Positions 20,501 through 29,070 of a stretch of DNA of 64,000 nt are shown in pieces. The first letter of the stretch is position 1, and every line of letters begins with the position of its first letter. The notes under the pieces are model-generated. The model had not been told where the DNA came from and did not search any database. It worked only from the letters and a program-made list of their open reading frames with translations. Source of the stretch: Thereva unica (taxonomy: Eukaryota; Arthropoda; Insecta; Diptera; Therevidae); NCBI GenBank assembly GCA_949987705.1, contig OX465283.1:165245850-165309849 (forward strand), in the 5' to 3' direction. Position numbers and translations under genes: made by a program.

Positions 20501-21626
20501 TAGCGTTTGAAATGCTTGGATTGAGTGTTTTCGATTTCTTGGTAAGTACTAACATGATTTTCATTTATTGCATCTAAAACAACCCTTTCTCGCATATTTC
20601 CAGCGTGAAAACAATTATGAGCCTTACCCCCTAGAGCAAGTCAGGCATATGGGTTACCAGTTATGTTATTCTGTTAAATTTCTTCATGACAATAGGCTTA
20701 CGCATACAGATCTAAAGCCGGAGAATATTTTATTTGTTGACTCAGAATACACAACACACTATAATCACAAAAAGGTAAGTTAGAAAATTGGTGGTAATAT
20801 GAAATGGGGGTTTCAGATCAGATTCTTTGCAGAACCGCGAAGTTCGTCGTGTTAAATGTACAGATGTTCGTCTTATTGACTTCGGAAGCGCCACATTTGA
20901 CCATGAACACCATAGCACAATTGTTTCAACTCGGCACTACAGAGCGCCCGAAGTAATTCTTGAATTGGGATGGTACCAGCCGTGCGATGTGTGGTCCATT
21001 GGGTAAGATGTCGAAGCTGACAAAATGTAGTAAATGTAGTTCCAGCACTAACTTTTTTTTTCTTTTGTAGATGTATACTATTTGAACTATATTTAGGAAT
21101 AACTCTGTTCCAAACACACGATAACCGGGAACACTTAGCCATGATGGAGAGGATTTTAGGACAAATTCCTTACAGAATGGCACGGTAATAAAAATACGCA
21201 TTTCAAATTTCTAAATAAGGTTAGCTAGCACACATAAAAATAGTAATCATATCCTCCACAGCAAGACAAAGACAAAATACTTTTATCATGGTAAGTTAGA
21301 TTGGGACGAGACGTCATCAGCTGGCCGCTACGTCCGCGATCACTGCAAGCCCTTGTTTAGGTACCTGATGTCAGATAGTGAGGATCACGTGCAGTTATTT
21401 GATTTAATTAAAAAAATGTTAGAATACGAGCCGAGCCAAAGGATTACATTAAGTGAGTTAGATGTGGATTAGATCTAAGGTCATTACTATAACTATTACC
21501 TTCGCAGATGAAGCCTTACGCCATCCTTTTTTCGAGAAGCTGCCCCCTCACCAGCGCGTCGGTGAAGCGGGCAAAACAGTATCTGGCAGTAGCAGCCGAG
21601 AAAGATCGCACAGCCTGTCGAGATGA
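2273..21626 (+). CDS. Doa: Doa, LAMMER/CLK-family protein kinase (spliced gene, 12 coding exons)
   Basis: Spliced coding region joining 2273-2535, 5898-6120, 9364-10572, 15962-16037, 16904-16970, 17050-17163, 20451-20541, 20604-20774, 20833-21002, 21071-21184, 21262-21452 and 21508-21626. All junction phases agree and the product is about 935 residues. Family knowledge: LAMMER kinases are dual-specificity nuclear and cytoplasmic kinases that phosphorylate SR splicing factors; Drosophila Doa acts in splicing control, including sex determination. Seen in sequence: glycine loop LGEGTFG (597-603), ATP-site lysine in MALKII (K620), catalytic loop HTDLKPEN (D717), metal-binding DFG (D754), APEV, and the signature [11 protein letters not shown] (815-825). 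The C-terminus ends [10 protein letters not shown]. The N-terminal 565 residues are Ser/Arg/Tyr-rich and non-catalytic, as in the long Doa isoforms. Fly Doa uses several promoters, so other start exons probably lie to the left. The kinase half is near certain; the N-terminal joins are inferred from phase and splice signals. Confidence 0.93.
3391..3594. repeat. Foldback element with ~48-bp perfect arms
   Basis: Arms from TTATTCAAGATCAGTGATCT at 3391 to the TCGAATATGGACC side are exact inverted repeats of about 48 bp, ending at 3594. The loop holds repeats of a GGAA(G/A)TCGCGATCTCCCA unit in direct and inverted orientation. The whole is about 204 bp and would form a strong hairpin in the Doa intron transcript. 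Likely a MITE or foldback transposon. Confidence 0.85.
3638..3828. mobile_element. MITE copy A, GGCCCCTGTGCTGAAAGTCG family (truncated right end)
   Basis: Starts GGCCCCTTGTGCTGAAAGTC and follows the copy at 6418-6632 through the central CCTAGAGTGGAA and CGACTGAAACGTCA segments, but the right inverted repeat is degraded (cgagactttcg). Divergent relative of copy B. Confidence 0.75.
5898..6120 (+). CDS. Doa: Doa coding exon 2
   Basis: Open frame from acceptor ttacag (ends 5897) to donor AAA|GTTAGT at 6121. Encodes 74 residues after the split Arg: begins [20 protein letters not shown] and ends [13 protein letters not shown]. Ends in phase 0, matching the next exon. A shorter isoform could start at the ATG in STSD...MTDKK (5962), but nothing proves it. 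Ser-rich, non-catalytic. Confidence 0.75.
6418..6632. mobile_element. MITE copy B, GGCCCCTGTGCTGAAAGTCG family
   Basis: Left end GGCCCCTGTGCTGAAAGTCG and right end cgactttcagcataggggtc are inverted repeats, flanked by TA. An internal inverted copy of the end (tttcagcacaggggcc, near 6488-6503) suggests a partly duplicated terminus. Same family as 3638-3828. Confidence 0.82.
6756..9207 (-). mobile_element. Tc1-like DNA transposon, dead, interrupted by a LINE
   Basis: Right end (minus reading) TACACTACCGTACAAAAGTA then TAAGGACATCATCGA matches a diverged left end tac...taggacatcatcga at 6756-6790. The minus-strand transposase begins [11 protein letters not shown] at 8984, passes HTH-like residues, and reaches [10 protein letters not shown] near 8490-8520 (first catalytic Asp). 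It resumes beyond the insertion at about 7155 with a frameshifted [17 protein letters not shown] segment. A LINE fragment (7160-8445) sits between the halves. Frameshifts and stops make it inactive. Confidence 0.82.
7160..8445 (-). pseudogene. LINE reverse transcriptase fragment nested in the Tc1-like element
   Basis: A 224-residue minus-strand frame (8094-7420) includes [40 protein letters not shown] and [20 protein letters not shown]. These are RT motifs: F.D...AYDS, LRQGD and the catalytic YADD. Further down (7400-7160) a broken [15 protein letters not shown] C-terminal region can be read. The 5' part has a frame with acidic residues (8424-8233). Truncated and frameshifted. Confidence 0.88.
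9364..10572 (+). CDS. Doa: Doa coding exon 3, large non-catalytic region
   Basis: 1209 bases, 403 codons, fully open, phase 0 at both ends. The acceptor is T-rich tttctattaaag, the donor TTT|GTAAGA. Encoded protein starts [14 protein letters not shown] and contains [20 protein letters not shown]. It is rich in Arg, Asp, Tyr and Ser with many possible phosphorylation sites ([19 protein letters not shown]) and an alanine-rich stretch [20 protein letters not shown] followed by [22 protein letters not shown], which could form a helix. This fits the long N-terminal part of Doa isoforms. Reading through the donor would add VRE and a stop. Confidence 0.85.
11087..11482. mobile_element. MITE with GGGGTATTCATGAAAACG inverted ends
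   Basis: Left GGGGTATTCATGAAAACGCG and right CGTTTTCATGAATACCCC are perfect inverted repeats of 18 bp, flanked on both sides by TA. Subterminal CGCGTAAAT / ATTTACTCG segments continue the symmetry. 396 bp, non-coding. TA duplication suggests a Tc1/mariner-related or TA-targeting family. Confidence 0.85.
12126..12584. mobile_element. pogo/Tigger-type MITE
   Basis: Ends CAGTTGAACCT (12126) and AGGTTCGACTG (12584), flanked by TA on both sides. CAGT(T/C)GAACCTC ends with a TA duplication are typical of pogo/Tigger elements. The interior has many copies of a GAGGTT(T/C)(C/G)A-like motif in both orientations (for example cgaggttcgac, agaggttcgac, ggaggtttcga). 459 bp, non-coding. Confidence 0.8.
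12606..13665 (-). pseudogene. Decayed transposon-type ORF, family not identified
   Basis: Minus-strand frames at 13665-13408, 13371-12931 and 12854-12606 are collinear and look like one broken protein. Readable pieces: [60 protein letters not shown] and a C-terminal [13 protein letters not shown] have an impression of similar uncharacterised ORFs repeated in arthropod genomes, but I cannot name the family or a catalytic motif. It lies against the pogo-type MITE. Confidence 0.45.
14011..14079. repeat. Nested hairpin in Doa intron
   Basis: GGTATCATATTGTGT (14017) pairs with ACACAATATGATATCC (14042-14057), and outside it TAGATTGG (14011) pairs with CCAATCTA (14072-14079). A short foldback, probably a transposon end or remnant. 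Confidence 0.65.
14200..14432 (+). pseudogene. LINE ORF2 C-terminal fragment
   Basis: Plus-strand reading [20 protein letters not shown] then FKCDA matches the LLYGSE.W.L.K....L..F motif following LINE reverse transcriptases. The same sequence occurs inverted at about 17395-17480, so both come from one LINE family. Confidence 0.7.
15962..16037 (+). CDS. Doa: Doa coding exon 4, short exon just before the kinase domain
   Basis: 76 nt encoding [20 protein letters not shown] followed by ILHNR and the first base of Tyr. It matches the conserved segment that precedes the CLK/LAMMER kinase domain (DD.DGHLIYH.GDIL..RY). It is too short to show as an open reading frame and was found by that motif. 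An in-frame TAA lies just upstream, so the acceptor must fall between it and GATGAT; acag|CAACCG (phase 0) fits exon 3, and AG|CCAACT six bases further would also fit. The acceptor has no pyrimidine tract. The donor GAT|GTTCGT is poor. Skipping would shift frame. Confidence 0.88.
16038..16903 (+). other. Doa: Doa intron before the glycine-loop exon
   Basis: 866 bp, very AT-rich, no repeat recognised. Starts with the weak donor GTTCGT and ends in a good pyrimidine-rich acceptor. Confidence 0.7.
16904..16970 (+). CDS. Doa: Doa coding exon 5, ATP-binding glycine loop
   Basis: Acceptor ctcatttccag, donor AAG|GTAAAT. Encodes (Y)[20 protein letters not shown] and ER split across the junction. Contains GxGxxG (GEGTFG) and the following valine of kinase subdomain I. 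Nearly identical to Drosophila Doa here. Confidence 0.97.
17050..17163 (+). CDS. Doa: Doa coding exon 6, kinase subdomains II-III
   Basis: Acceptor attatgtag, donor CA|GTAAGT. Encodes [20 protein letters not shown] then [19 protein letters not shown]. Lys in MALKI is the ATP-anchoring residue; Glu in KLEINAL is the likely helix-C glutamate. Confidence 0.97.
17217..18165 (-). pseudogene. LINE reverse transcriptase fragment
   Basis: Minus-strand frame 18157-17561 contains [20 protein letters not shown], then [20 protein letters not shown] and [14 protein letters not shown], the RT region around F.D....FDS.DW. Below it, inverted [13 protein letters not shown] sequence (17480-17395). Several stops; part of a LINE inserted antisense in the Doa intron. 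Confidence 0.75.
18334..18827. mobile_element. Inverted-repeat element rich in CCAACGAA motifs
   Basis: Ends GTACACACCGGGCCAACGAA and its near-complement ttcgttgggccggtgtgtac form 20-bp terminal inverted repeats with one mismatch. Several further CCAACGAA or AACGTTCG copies lie subterminally on both sides, in both orientations. No coding capacity and no clear target duplication. 494 bp. Looks like a non-autonomous DNA transposon. Confidence 0.75.
18950..20430 (-). pseudogene. LINE ORF2 C-terminal half (after the RT core)
   Basis: Minus frames include [20 protein letters not shown] (19850-19790), [16 protein letters not shown] [20 protein letters not shown] with [20 protein letters not shown] (19440-19260) and a downstream Cys/His-rich CPE.H.DAEHVFF-like segment (19150-19060). 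This is the post-RT region of R1/I-type LINEs, where I..PI..L..ER and W....KG.WT..L.P are typical. Broken by frameshifts and by a second repeat near 19466-19615. Confidence 0.75.
19466..19615 (+). mobile_element. LINE 3' tail fragment (VGRPRTTW/AQNRVRW family)
   Basis: Plus strand closely matches 49495-49640: gtcgg.agacct.gaacaacgtgga, gccgcaac(a/t)actgggagatcct, gctgtcgc.caaaacagag and a GGGCAACNGTTTCCG block. Inserted inside the opposite-strand LINE at 18950-20430. Confidence 0.75.
20451..20541 (+). CDS. Doa: Doa coding exon 7, kinase subdomain IV-V
   Basis: Acceptor ttaactttcag, donor TTG|GTAAGT. Encodes [20 protein letters not shown] then [10 protein letters not shown], the kinase hinge. 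The intron before it (17164-20450) is 3.3 kb and filled with LINE and MITE insertions, but the junction phase is kept. Confidence 0.97.
20604..20774 (+). CDS. Doa: Doa coding exon 8, catalytic loop
   Basis: 57 codons, phase 0 both ends. Encodes [20 protein letters not shown] and, near its end, [28 protein letters not shown] is the catalytic loop (HxDxKxxN); the Thr in place of Arg of HRD is normal for this family. Ends HYNHKK before GTAAGT. Confidence 0.97.
20833..21002 (+). CDS. Doa: Doa coding exon 9, activation segment
   Basis: Acceptor tctttgcag, donor GG|GTAAGA. Encodes [40 protein letters not shown] and [17 protein letters not shown]. Holds DFG and APE. The strongly conserved [17 protein letters not shown] block is diagnostic of CLK/LAMMER kinases. 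Confidence 0.97.
21071..21184 (+). CDS. Doa: Doa coding exon 10, LAMMER motif
   Basis: Acceptor cttttgtag, donor CG|GTAATA. Encodes [20 protein letters not shown] then [18 protein letters not shown]. The family signature [11 protein letters not shown] lies at 21129-21161. Confidence 0.97.
21262..21452 (+). CDS. Doa: Doa coding exon 11, C-lobe
   Basis: Acceptor cctccacag, donor TTAA|GTGAGT. Encodes [40 protein letters not shown] and [20 protein letters not shown] followed by ITL. The KYFYHG.LDWDE and RY.R..CKPL segments are CLK-specific. Confidence 0.97.
21508..21626 (+). CDS. Doa: Doa terminal coding exon 12
   Basis: Acceptor accttcgcag. Encodes [20 protein letters not shown] then [19 protein letters not shown] and TGA at 21624-21626. 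LRHPFF is the end of the kinase fold; the Ser/Arg tail matches the Drosophila Doa C-terminus. Confidence 0.97.
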
Positions 21627-22485
21627 GATTCAAATCGATTTGGTTATTGTTAATTAATTCAAGTAAAAATAATCCTTTTTAATAGTTATTAAAAAAAATT
21701 GAGTAATTTTAAGAGGGAGAATTTTTCAGAGCTTGATTCGGATTTGTTTAATTAATTCTCAATTCTCTATATAATTTTAGTTTGTGCGTCTACTTTTTTT
21801 TAACCTCGTTTGGTTTCAGAGAAAGTCGTGGTCCCAAGTGAATTGCGGACTCTTAGATTAATTACGTAGTTCGTAGTAGTACCGGTCCCCCTGCAGGGGG
21901 ATGCGTTTTTTTCTTCATTATTTTATAAGTAATTAATTAAAAATAACCAAATCGTGGTCGTGTATAAGTTTTATTTGATTTGAAAGAATGAGACTATAAA
22001 GGGTATTTTCTTTCGTTAGTAAAAATCAAATCATTTTTCCCACTTGATTATTTTAGTTTTTTTTGTCAATCATATTCTTTTCTTTTTTTTATCAGTTTTA
22101 TTAAAATTATGTAGTTAATATAGAAAGGGATGAAAGCTCCTTGCACACACAGATGTTAATATTGTTAATTTCTTCTTTAATTAATTTTCAAAATGAAAAA
22201 TTCACCACAAATCGGGTTCGAAATTCGGGAGAATACTTAAAAAAACTTTTCGATTATATTTTAAATTTGGGGAGAGCCTTTTTATTATTAATTAAGGACA
22301 CAAACAATTCGTCTAGATAGATCTTTAAGTAAAGTTCTTTTTCCTAGTTATTATGAAAGAAAATGGATTCGATTTAAATTTTTGCCCATTTATGGATACT
22401 TTCACAGATCTGTGTTTTTATCAAAAAAATTAAAAAAATGCTGTATATGATGACTTGTACAATAAAAGTAAAGAAATTTAAAAGA
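21627..22485 (+). other. Doa: Doa 3' UTR
   Basis: AT-rich non-coding sequence after the Doa stop, ending near the AATAAA at 22461. No repeat recognised. Length about 0.85 kb is inferred from the first strong polyadenylation signal. Confidence 0.65.
22461..22466 (+). terminator. Doa polyadenylation signal AATAAA
   Basis: Canonical hexamer in gacttgtacAATAAAagtaaag about 835 bases after the stop codon. Other AT-rich near-matches exist nearby, so the exact site is a guess. Confidence 0.55.
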
Positions 22486-22741
22486 ATTTTATTTTACACA
22501 GAGTTCGTTTTTTATTATTTCTCGAATTTTTGGGAATTATATTGATTGCTGTGCTTTTTATATTAAGTATCAAAAACTCGTAAAGATTCTAGGACAACAC
22601 TAATTTTAGCTTTAAATAAAATGTATTGATGAAAATAAATAATTATTTTTCTCTGGAAACTACTTTTTGTAACTGTTAAATTAAATAAAAAGGAAAAGTA
22701 GAAATCAATAATATATATTTTTTGAACGCTTAAAATTATTC

Positions 22742-25700
22742 ACCCGAGTTCAGAGCACTTGAGTTTGTCAAGAAATTCCAAGGGGTTCGGGAGTTATGCC
22801 CTCTTTTGTGAGTTCCCAAAGGAGGGCTGCGAAATGCCCATTATCTCGGGAAATACTGGTCAGCCCGGGGTGGGATTAAATTCACAGACTCCCTGGGAGG
22901 TCCCTAACAATTTCCCATTCAAAAAAGGGCCACTCCAGAAATTTCCCAAAATCGCAAAATATACAAAGGGGTACCCCTTGGGATATTTTTGGTCGATTTT
23001 CCGAAGGTGCTCCGATATGCATGAATGAGGCATCGTTGGAAAGGGCTCGCTCCCCCGAGTTCAGAGCACTTGAGTTTGTCAAGAAATTCCAAGGGGTTCG
23101 GGAGTTATTGCCTCTTTTGTGAGTTCCCAAAGGAGGGCTGCGAAATGCCCATTATCTCGGGAAATATTGGTCAGCCCGGGGTGGGATTAAATTCACAGAC
23201 TCCCTGGGAGGTCCCTAACAATTTCCCATTCAAAAAAGGGCCACTCCAGAAATTTCCCAAAACCGCAAAAAAAGCAAAGGGGTACCCCTTGGGATATTTT
23301 TGGTCAATTTTCCGAAAGTGCTCCGATATGGATGAATGAGGCATCGTTGGAAAGGGCTCGCTCCCCCGAGTTCAGAGCACTTGAGTTTGTCAAGAAATTC
23401 CAAGGGGTTCGGGAGTTATTGCCTCTTTTGTGAGTTCCCAAAGGAGGGCTGCGAAATGCCCATTATCTCGGGAAATACTGGTCAGCCCGGGGTGGGTTTA
23501 AATTCACAGACTCCCTGGGAGGTCCCTAACAATTTCCCATTCAAAAAAGGGCCACTCCAGAAATTTCCCAAAACCGAAAAATATGCAAAGGGGTACCCCT
23601 TGGGATATTTTTGGTCGATTTTCCGAAGGTGCTCCGATATGCATGAATGAGGCATCGTTGGAAAGGGCTCGCTCCCCCGAGTTCAGAGCACTTGAGTTTG
23701 TCAAGAAATTCCAAGGGGTTCGGGAGTTATTGCCTCTTTTGTGAGTTCCCAAAGGAGGGCTGCGAAATGCCCATTATCTCGGGAAATATTGGTCAGCCCG
23801 GGGTGGGATTAAATTCACAGACTCCCTGGGAGGTCCCTAACAATTTCCCATTCAAAAAAGGGCCACTCCAGAAATTTCCCAAAACCGCAAAAAAAGCAAA
23901 GGGGTACCCCTTGGGATATTTTTGGTCAATTTTCCGAAAGTGCTCCGATATGGATGAATGAGGCATCGTTGGAAAGGGCTCGCTCCCCCGAGTTCAGAGC
24001 ACTTGAGTTTGTCAAGAAATTCCAAGGGGTTCGGGAGTTATTGCCTCTTTTGTGAGTTCCCAAAGGAGGGCTGCGAAATGCCCATTATCTCGGGAAATAC
24101 TGGTCAGCCCGGGGTGGGTTTAAATTCACAGACTCCCTGGGAGGTCCCTAACAATTTCCCATTCAAAAAAGGGCCACTCCAGAAATTTCCCAAAACCGAA
24201 AAATATGCAAAGGGGTACCCCTTGGGATATTTTTGGTCGATTTTCCGAAGGTGCTCCGATATGCATGAATGAGGCATCGTTGGAAAGGGCTCGCTCCCCC
24301 GAGTTCAGAGCACTTGAGTTTGTCAAGAAATTCCAAGGGGTTCGGGAGTTATTGCCTCTTTTGTGAGTTCCCAAAGGAGGGCTGCGAAATGCCCATTATC
24401 TCGGGAAATATTGGTCAGCCCGGGGTGGGATTAAATTCACAGACTCCCTGGGAGGTCCCTAACAATTTCCCATTCAAAAAAGGGCCACTCCAGAAATTTC
24501 CCAAAACCGCAAAAAAAGCAAAGGGGTACCCCTTGGGATATTTTTGGTCGATTTTCCGAAAGTGCTCCGATATGGATGAATGAGGCATCGTTGGAAAGGG
24601 CTCGCTCCCCCGAGTTCAGAGCACTTGAGTTTGTCAAGAAATTCCAAGGGGTTCGGGAGTTATGGCCTCTTTTGTGAGTTCCCAAAGGAGAGCTGCGAAA
24701 TGCCCATTATCTCGGGAAATACTGGTCAGCCCGGGGTGGGATTAAATTCACAGACTCCCTGGGAGGTCCCTAACAATTTCCCATTCAAAAAAGGGCCACT
24801 CCAGAAATTTCCCAAAACCGCAAAAAAAAGTAAAGGGGTACCCCTTGGGATATTTTTGGTCGATTTTCCGAAAGTGCTCCGATATGGATGAATGAGGCAT
24901 CGTTGGAAAGGGCTCGCTCCCCCGAGTTCAGAGCACTTGAGTTTGTCAAGAAATTCCAAGGGGTTCGGGAGTTATGCCCTCTTTTGTGAGTTCCCAAAGA
25001 AGGGCTGCGAAATGCCCATTATCTCGGGAAATACTGGTCAGCCCGTGGTGGAATTAAATTCACAGACTCCCTGGGAGGTCCCTAACAATTTCCCATTCAA
25101 AAAAGGGCCACTCCAGAAATTTCCCAAAATCGCAAAATATGCAAAGGGGTACCCCTTGGGATATTTTTGGTCGATTTTCCGAAGGTGCTCCGATATGGAT
25201 GAATGAGGCATCGTTGGAAAGGGCTCGCTCCCCCGAGTTCAGAGCACTTGAGTTTGTCAAGAAATTCCAAGGGGTTCGGGAGTTATTGCCTCTTTTGTGA
25301 GTTCCCAAAGGAGGGCTGCGAAATGCCCATTATCTCGGGAAATGCTGGTCAGCCCGGGGTGGGATTAAATTCACAGACTCTCTGGGAGGTCCCTAACAAT
25401 TTCCCATTCAAAAAAGGGCCACTCCAGAAATTTCCCAAAATCGCAAAATATGCAAAGGGGTACCCCTTGGGATATTTTTGGTCGATTTTCCGAAGGTGCT
25501 CCGATATGGATGAATGAGGCATCGTTGGAAAGGGCTCGCTCCCCCGAGTTCAGAGCACTTGAGTTTGTCAAGAAATTCCAAGGGGTTCGGGAGTTATTGC
25601 CTCTTTTGTGAGTTCCCAAAGGAGGGCTGCGAAATGCCCATTATCTCGGGAAATACTGGTCAGCCCGGGGTGGGATTAAATTCACAGACTCCCTGGGAGG

Positions 25701-27809
25701 TCCCTAACAATTTCCCATTCAAAAAAGGGCCACTCCAGAAATTTCCCAAAACCGCAAAAAAAAGTAAAGGGGTACCCCTTGGGATATTTTTGGTCGATTT
25801 TCCGAAAGTGCTCCGATATGGATGAATGAGGCATCGTTGGAAAGGGCTCGCTCCCCCGAGTTCAGAGCACTTGAGTTTGTCAAGAAATTCCAAGGGGTTC
25901 GGGAGTTATGCCCTCTTTTGTGAGTTCCCAAAGAAGGGCTGCGAAATGCCCATTATCTCGGGAAATACTGGTCAGCCCGTGGTGGAATTAAATTCACAGA
26001 CTCCCTGGGAGGTCGCTAACAATTTCCCATTCAAAAAAGGGCCACTCCAGAAATTTCCCAAAATCGCAAAATATGCAAAGGGGTACCCCTTGGGATATTT
26101 TTGGTCGATTTTCCGAAGGTGCTCCGATATGGATGAATGAGGCATCGTTGGAAAGGGCTCGCTCCCCCGAGTTCAGAGCACTTGAGTTTGTCAAGAAATT
26201 CCAAGGGGTTCGGGAGTTATTGCCTCTTTTGTGAGTTCCCAAAGGAGGGCTGCGAAATGCCCATTATCTCGGGAAATACTGGTCAGCCCGGGGTGGGATT
26301 AAATTCACAGACTCTCTGGGAGGTCCCTAACAATTTCCCATTCAAAAAAGGGCCACTCCAGAAATTTCCCAAAATCGCAAAATATGCAAAGGGGTACCCC
26401 TTGGGATATTTTTGGTCGATTTTCCGAAGGTGCTCCGATATGGATGAATGAGGCATCGTTGGAAAGGGCTCGCTCCCCCGAGTTCAGAGCACTTGAGTTT
26501 GTCAAGAAATTCCAAGGGGTTCGGGAGTTATTGCCTCTTTTGTGAGTTCCCAAAGGAGGGCTGCGAAATGCCCATTATCTCGGGAAATACTGGTCAGCCC
26601 GGGGTGGGATTAAATTCACAGACTCTCTGGGAGGTCCCTAACAATTTCCCATTCAAAAAAGGGCCACTCCAGAAATTTCCCAAAATCGCAAAATATGCAA
26701 AGGGGTACCCCTTGGGATATTTTTGGTCGATTTTCCGAAGGTGCTCCGATATGGATGAATGAGGCATCGTTGGAAAGGGCTCGCTCCCCCGAGTTCAGAG
26801 CACTTGAGTTTGTCAAGAAATTCCAAGGGGTTCGGGAGTTATTGCCTCTTTTGTGAGTTCCCAAAGGAGGGCTGCGAAATGCCCATTATCTCGGGAAATA
26901 CTGGTCAGCCTGGGGTGGAATTAAATTCACAGACTCCCTGGGAGGTCCCTAACAATTTCCCATTCAAAAAAGGGCCACTCCAGAAATTTCCCAAAACCGC
27001 AAAAAAAGCAGAGTGGTACCCCTTGGGATATTTTTGGTCGATTTTCCGAAAGTGCTCCGATATGGATGAATGAGGCATCGTTGGAAAGGGCTCGCTCCCC
27101 CGAGTTCAGAGCACTTGAGTTTGTCAAGAAATTCCAAGGGGTTCGGGAGTTATTGCCTCTTTTGTGAGTTCCCAAAGGAGGGCTGCGAAATGCCCATTAT
27201 CTCGGGAAATACTGGTCAGCCCGGGGTGGGATTAAATTCACAGACTCCCTGGGAGGTCCCTAACAATTTCCCATTCAAAAAAGGGCCACTCCAGAAATTT
27301 CCCAAAATCGCAAAATATGCAAAGGGGTACCCCTTGGGATATTTTTGGTCGATTTTCCGAAAGTGCTCCGATATGGATGAATGAGGCATCGTTGGAAAGG
27401 GCTCGCTCCCCCGAGTTCAGAGCACTTGAGTTTGTCAAGAAATTCCAAGGGGTTCGGGAGTTATTGCCTCTTTTGTGAGTTCCCAAAGGAGGGCTGCGAA
27501 ATGCCAATTATCTCGGGAAATACTGGTCAGCCCGGGGTGGGATTGAATTCAAAGACTCCCTGGGAGGTCCCTAACAATTTCCCATTCAAAAAAGGGCCAC
27601 TCGAGAAATTTCCCAAAACCGCAAAAAAAGCAAAGGGGTACCCGTTGGGATATTTTTGGTCGATTTTCCAAAAGTGCTCCGATATGGATGAATGGGGCAT
27701 CGTTGGAAAGGGCTCGCTCTCCCGAACTCAGAGCACTTGAGTTTGTCAAGAAATTCCAAGGGGTTCGGGAGTTATGCCCTCTTTTGTGAATTCCCAAAGG
27801 AAGTTTCAC
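22742..27809 (+). repeat. 311-bp satellite array, about 16.3 units, with higher-order repeats
   Basis: Unit starts (CCCGAGTTCAGAGCACTTGA) recur at 22742, 23052, 23363, 23674, 23985, 24296, 24607, 24919, 25230, 25541, 25853, 26164, 26475, 26786, 27097, 27408 and a partial at 27719. Units are 311 bp, with two of 312 due to one extra A. Diagnostic variants show a two-unit 622-bp repeat (23052-24295) and a three-unit 934-bp repeat (24607-25540 and 25541-26474). The GC content is higher than its flanks. The last unit is the most diverged. Each unit has a conserved 14-bp palindrome AAGGGGTACCCCTT. No transposon ends or target duplication are visible at the borders. Confidence 0.97.
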
Positions 27810-28960
27810 TTTTTAGATCATTTTAAAATAAATAAAGTTTCAAGTATAAAACCAAATAAAACAACCAATTTTGAACTCTATAAATTTATTTCCACGTTCC
27901 GTAAAATTTTTGTTCTGTAAATTTTCTACAATAGTTACACAAATAATTCAATATTTGAATAATATTAATTTTCTGAATGAATTTCTATATTCTTGTGTGT
28001 TTTTTTATTATTCATAACATTATTCTCACTAGTATAAATAAACTTAATTAAAATATAGCTTTAAACGCAAAAGTAAACAAAAACTCGATCATCTATTACT
28101 ATTTAAATTACATAAAAGATTTTTTAACAAATATGTACAAATAAATTTACAAATTAACAAATTATGAGAAACCTTCCTAACTATTTTTAAATAGACGTGT
28201 GTGTGTGTGTTCTTTTCAAAATTTGGTTTTTTTATATTAATGTTATTTATAAATTAATTGTTTTGTTGAATTTAAAAAAGAAAAAACATTAAAATATTAT
28301 TAATAATACATTCACAGTTTGAAGATTTCTAAAGATGTTGATTTTACATTTTTTTTTGTTGTTTATTCACAGAAGACCATTAAAATTGTTTTCTTTTAAT
28401 ATATTATTATTTTTCCACTTATTTGATTCCTTTTTTATTAAAAAATAGTTTTAAACGTTAGTTGAGAGTTTCACTAGGTAAGTAAAATGTTGTTTTTTCT
28501 TTATAACAATCGAAATTAAATTAGAACGGTTATCTAGAGTCTTCGACTTAAACAGGTACTTTATTCAAAACCATATACATATAAGAAGCAAACTGTTAAC
28601 CAAATTACATTTTTTATTTAGTAAACTTATATTATTAACGACGCGGAGTACTCAGAGAAGACAAGTCTTTACTTCAAGTTGTATTCAGTAGGTAAACCTC
28701 AGCTTCTGTTGCAGACGAATATATTTTTGCGGTTGCTTCCTTTTTTTTATTTCTTTGTGCAAAATTGATTTAGCTATCCTGATTATTCCATATCCCACTT
28801 ACGCAAATATTCTCCAGCTATCTTACAAAACAGAATGGCCTCCTATGCTAGAAATGCTATAGGCCAATTGCTCTATGCCTTGGGCCCAGGAAAATCAATT
28901 GCCGATCAACCCAGAGTCAGGCGATGGAAAAATATCTAGAATCTAACATAACACTTCCTC
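27810..28960. other. AT-rich spacer after the satellite, nothing recognised
   Basis: Low-complexity AT sequence with a short GT run at 28196-28210. No open frame with recognisable content. Confidence 0.6.
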
Positions 28961-28974
28961 ATAGACTCGAAGGC

Positions 28975-29070
28975 CGAGTCAGAGCATAAAACTACAAAGC
29001 TATGAGAGAATTCGGAATCCCCAATAAAAGACCCGATCATGTGGGAAAACCAAGGTTAAGAATCACCCTT
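28975..29070 (+). pseudogene. Short LINE RT fragment
   Basis: Reads [12 protein letters not shown], the same peptide as in the LINE at 7160-8445 (minus strand there). A small piece of that family in the opposite orientation. Confidence 0.6.

Noticed and set aside
22759..27809. Repeated 104- and 82-codon open frames as protein-coding genes
   Set aside because: They recur with a 311-bp period on both strands, the frame steps with each unit, and no start context or splice structure supports them. Called satellite DNA; the chained ATGA arrangement is kept only as a finding.
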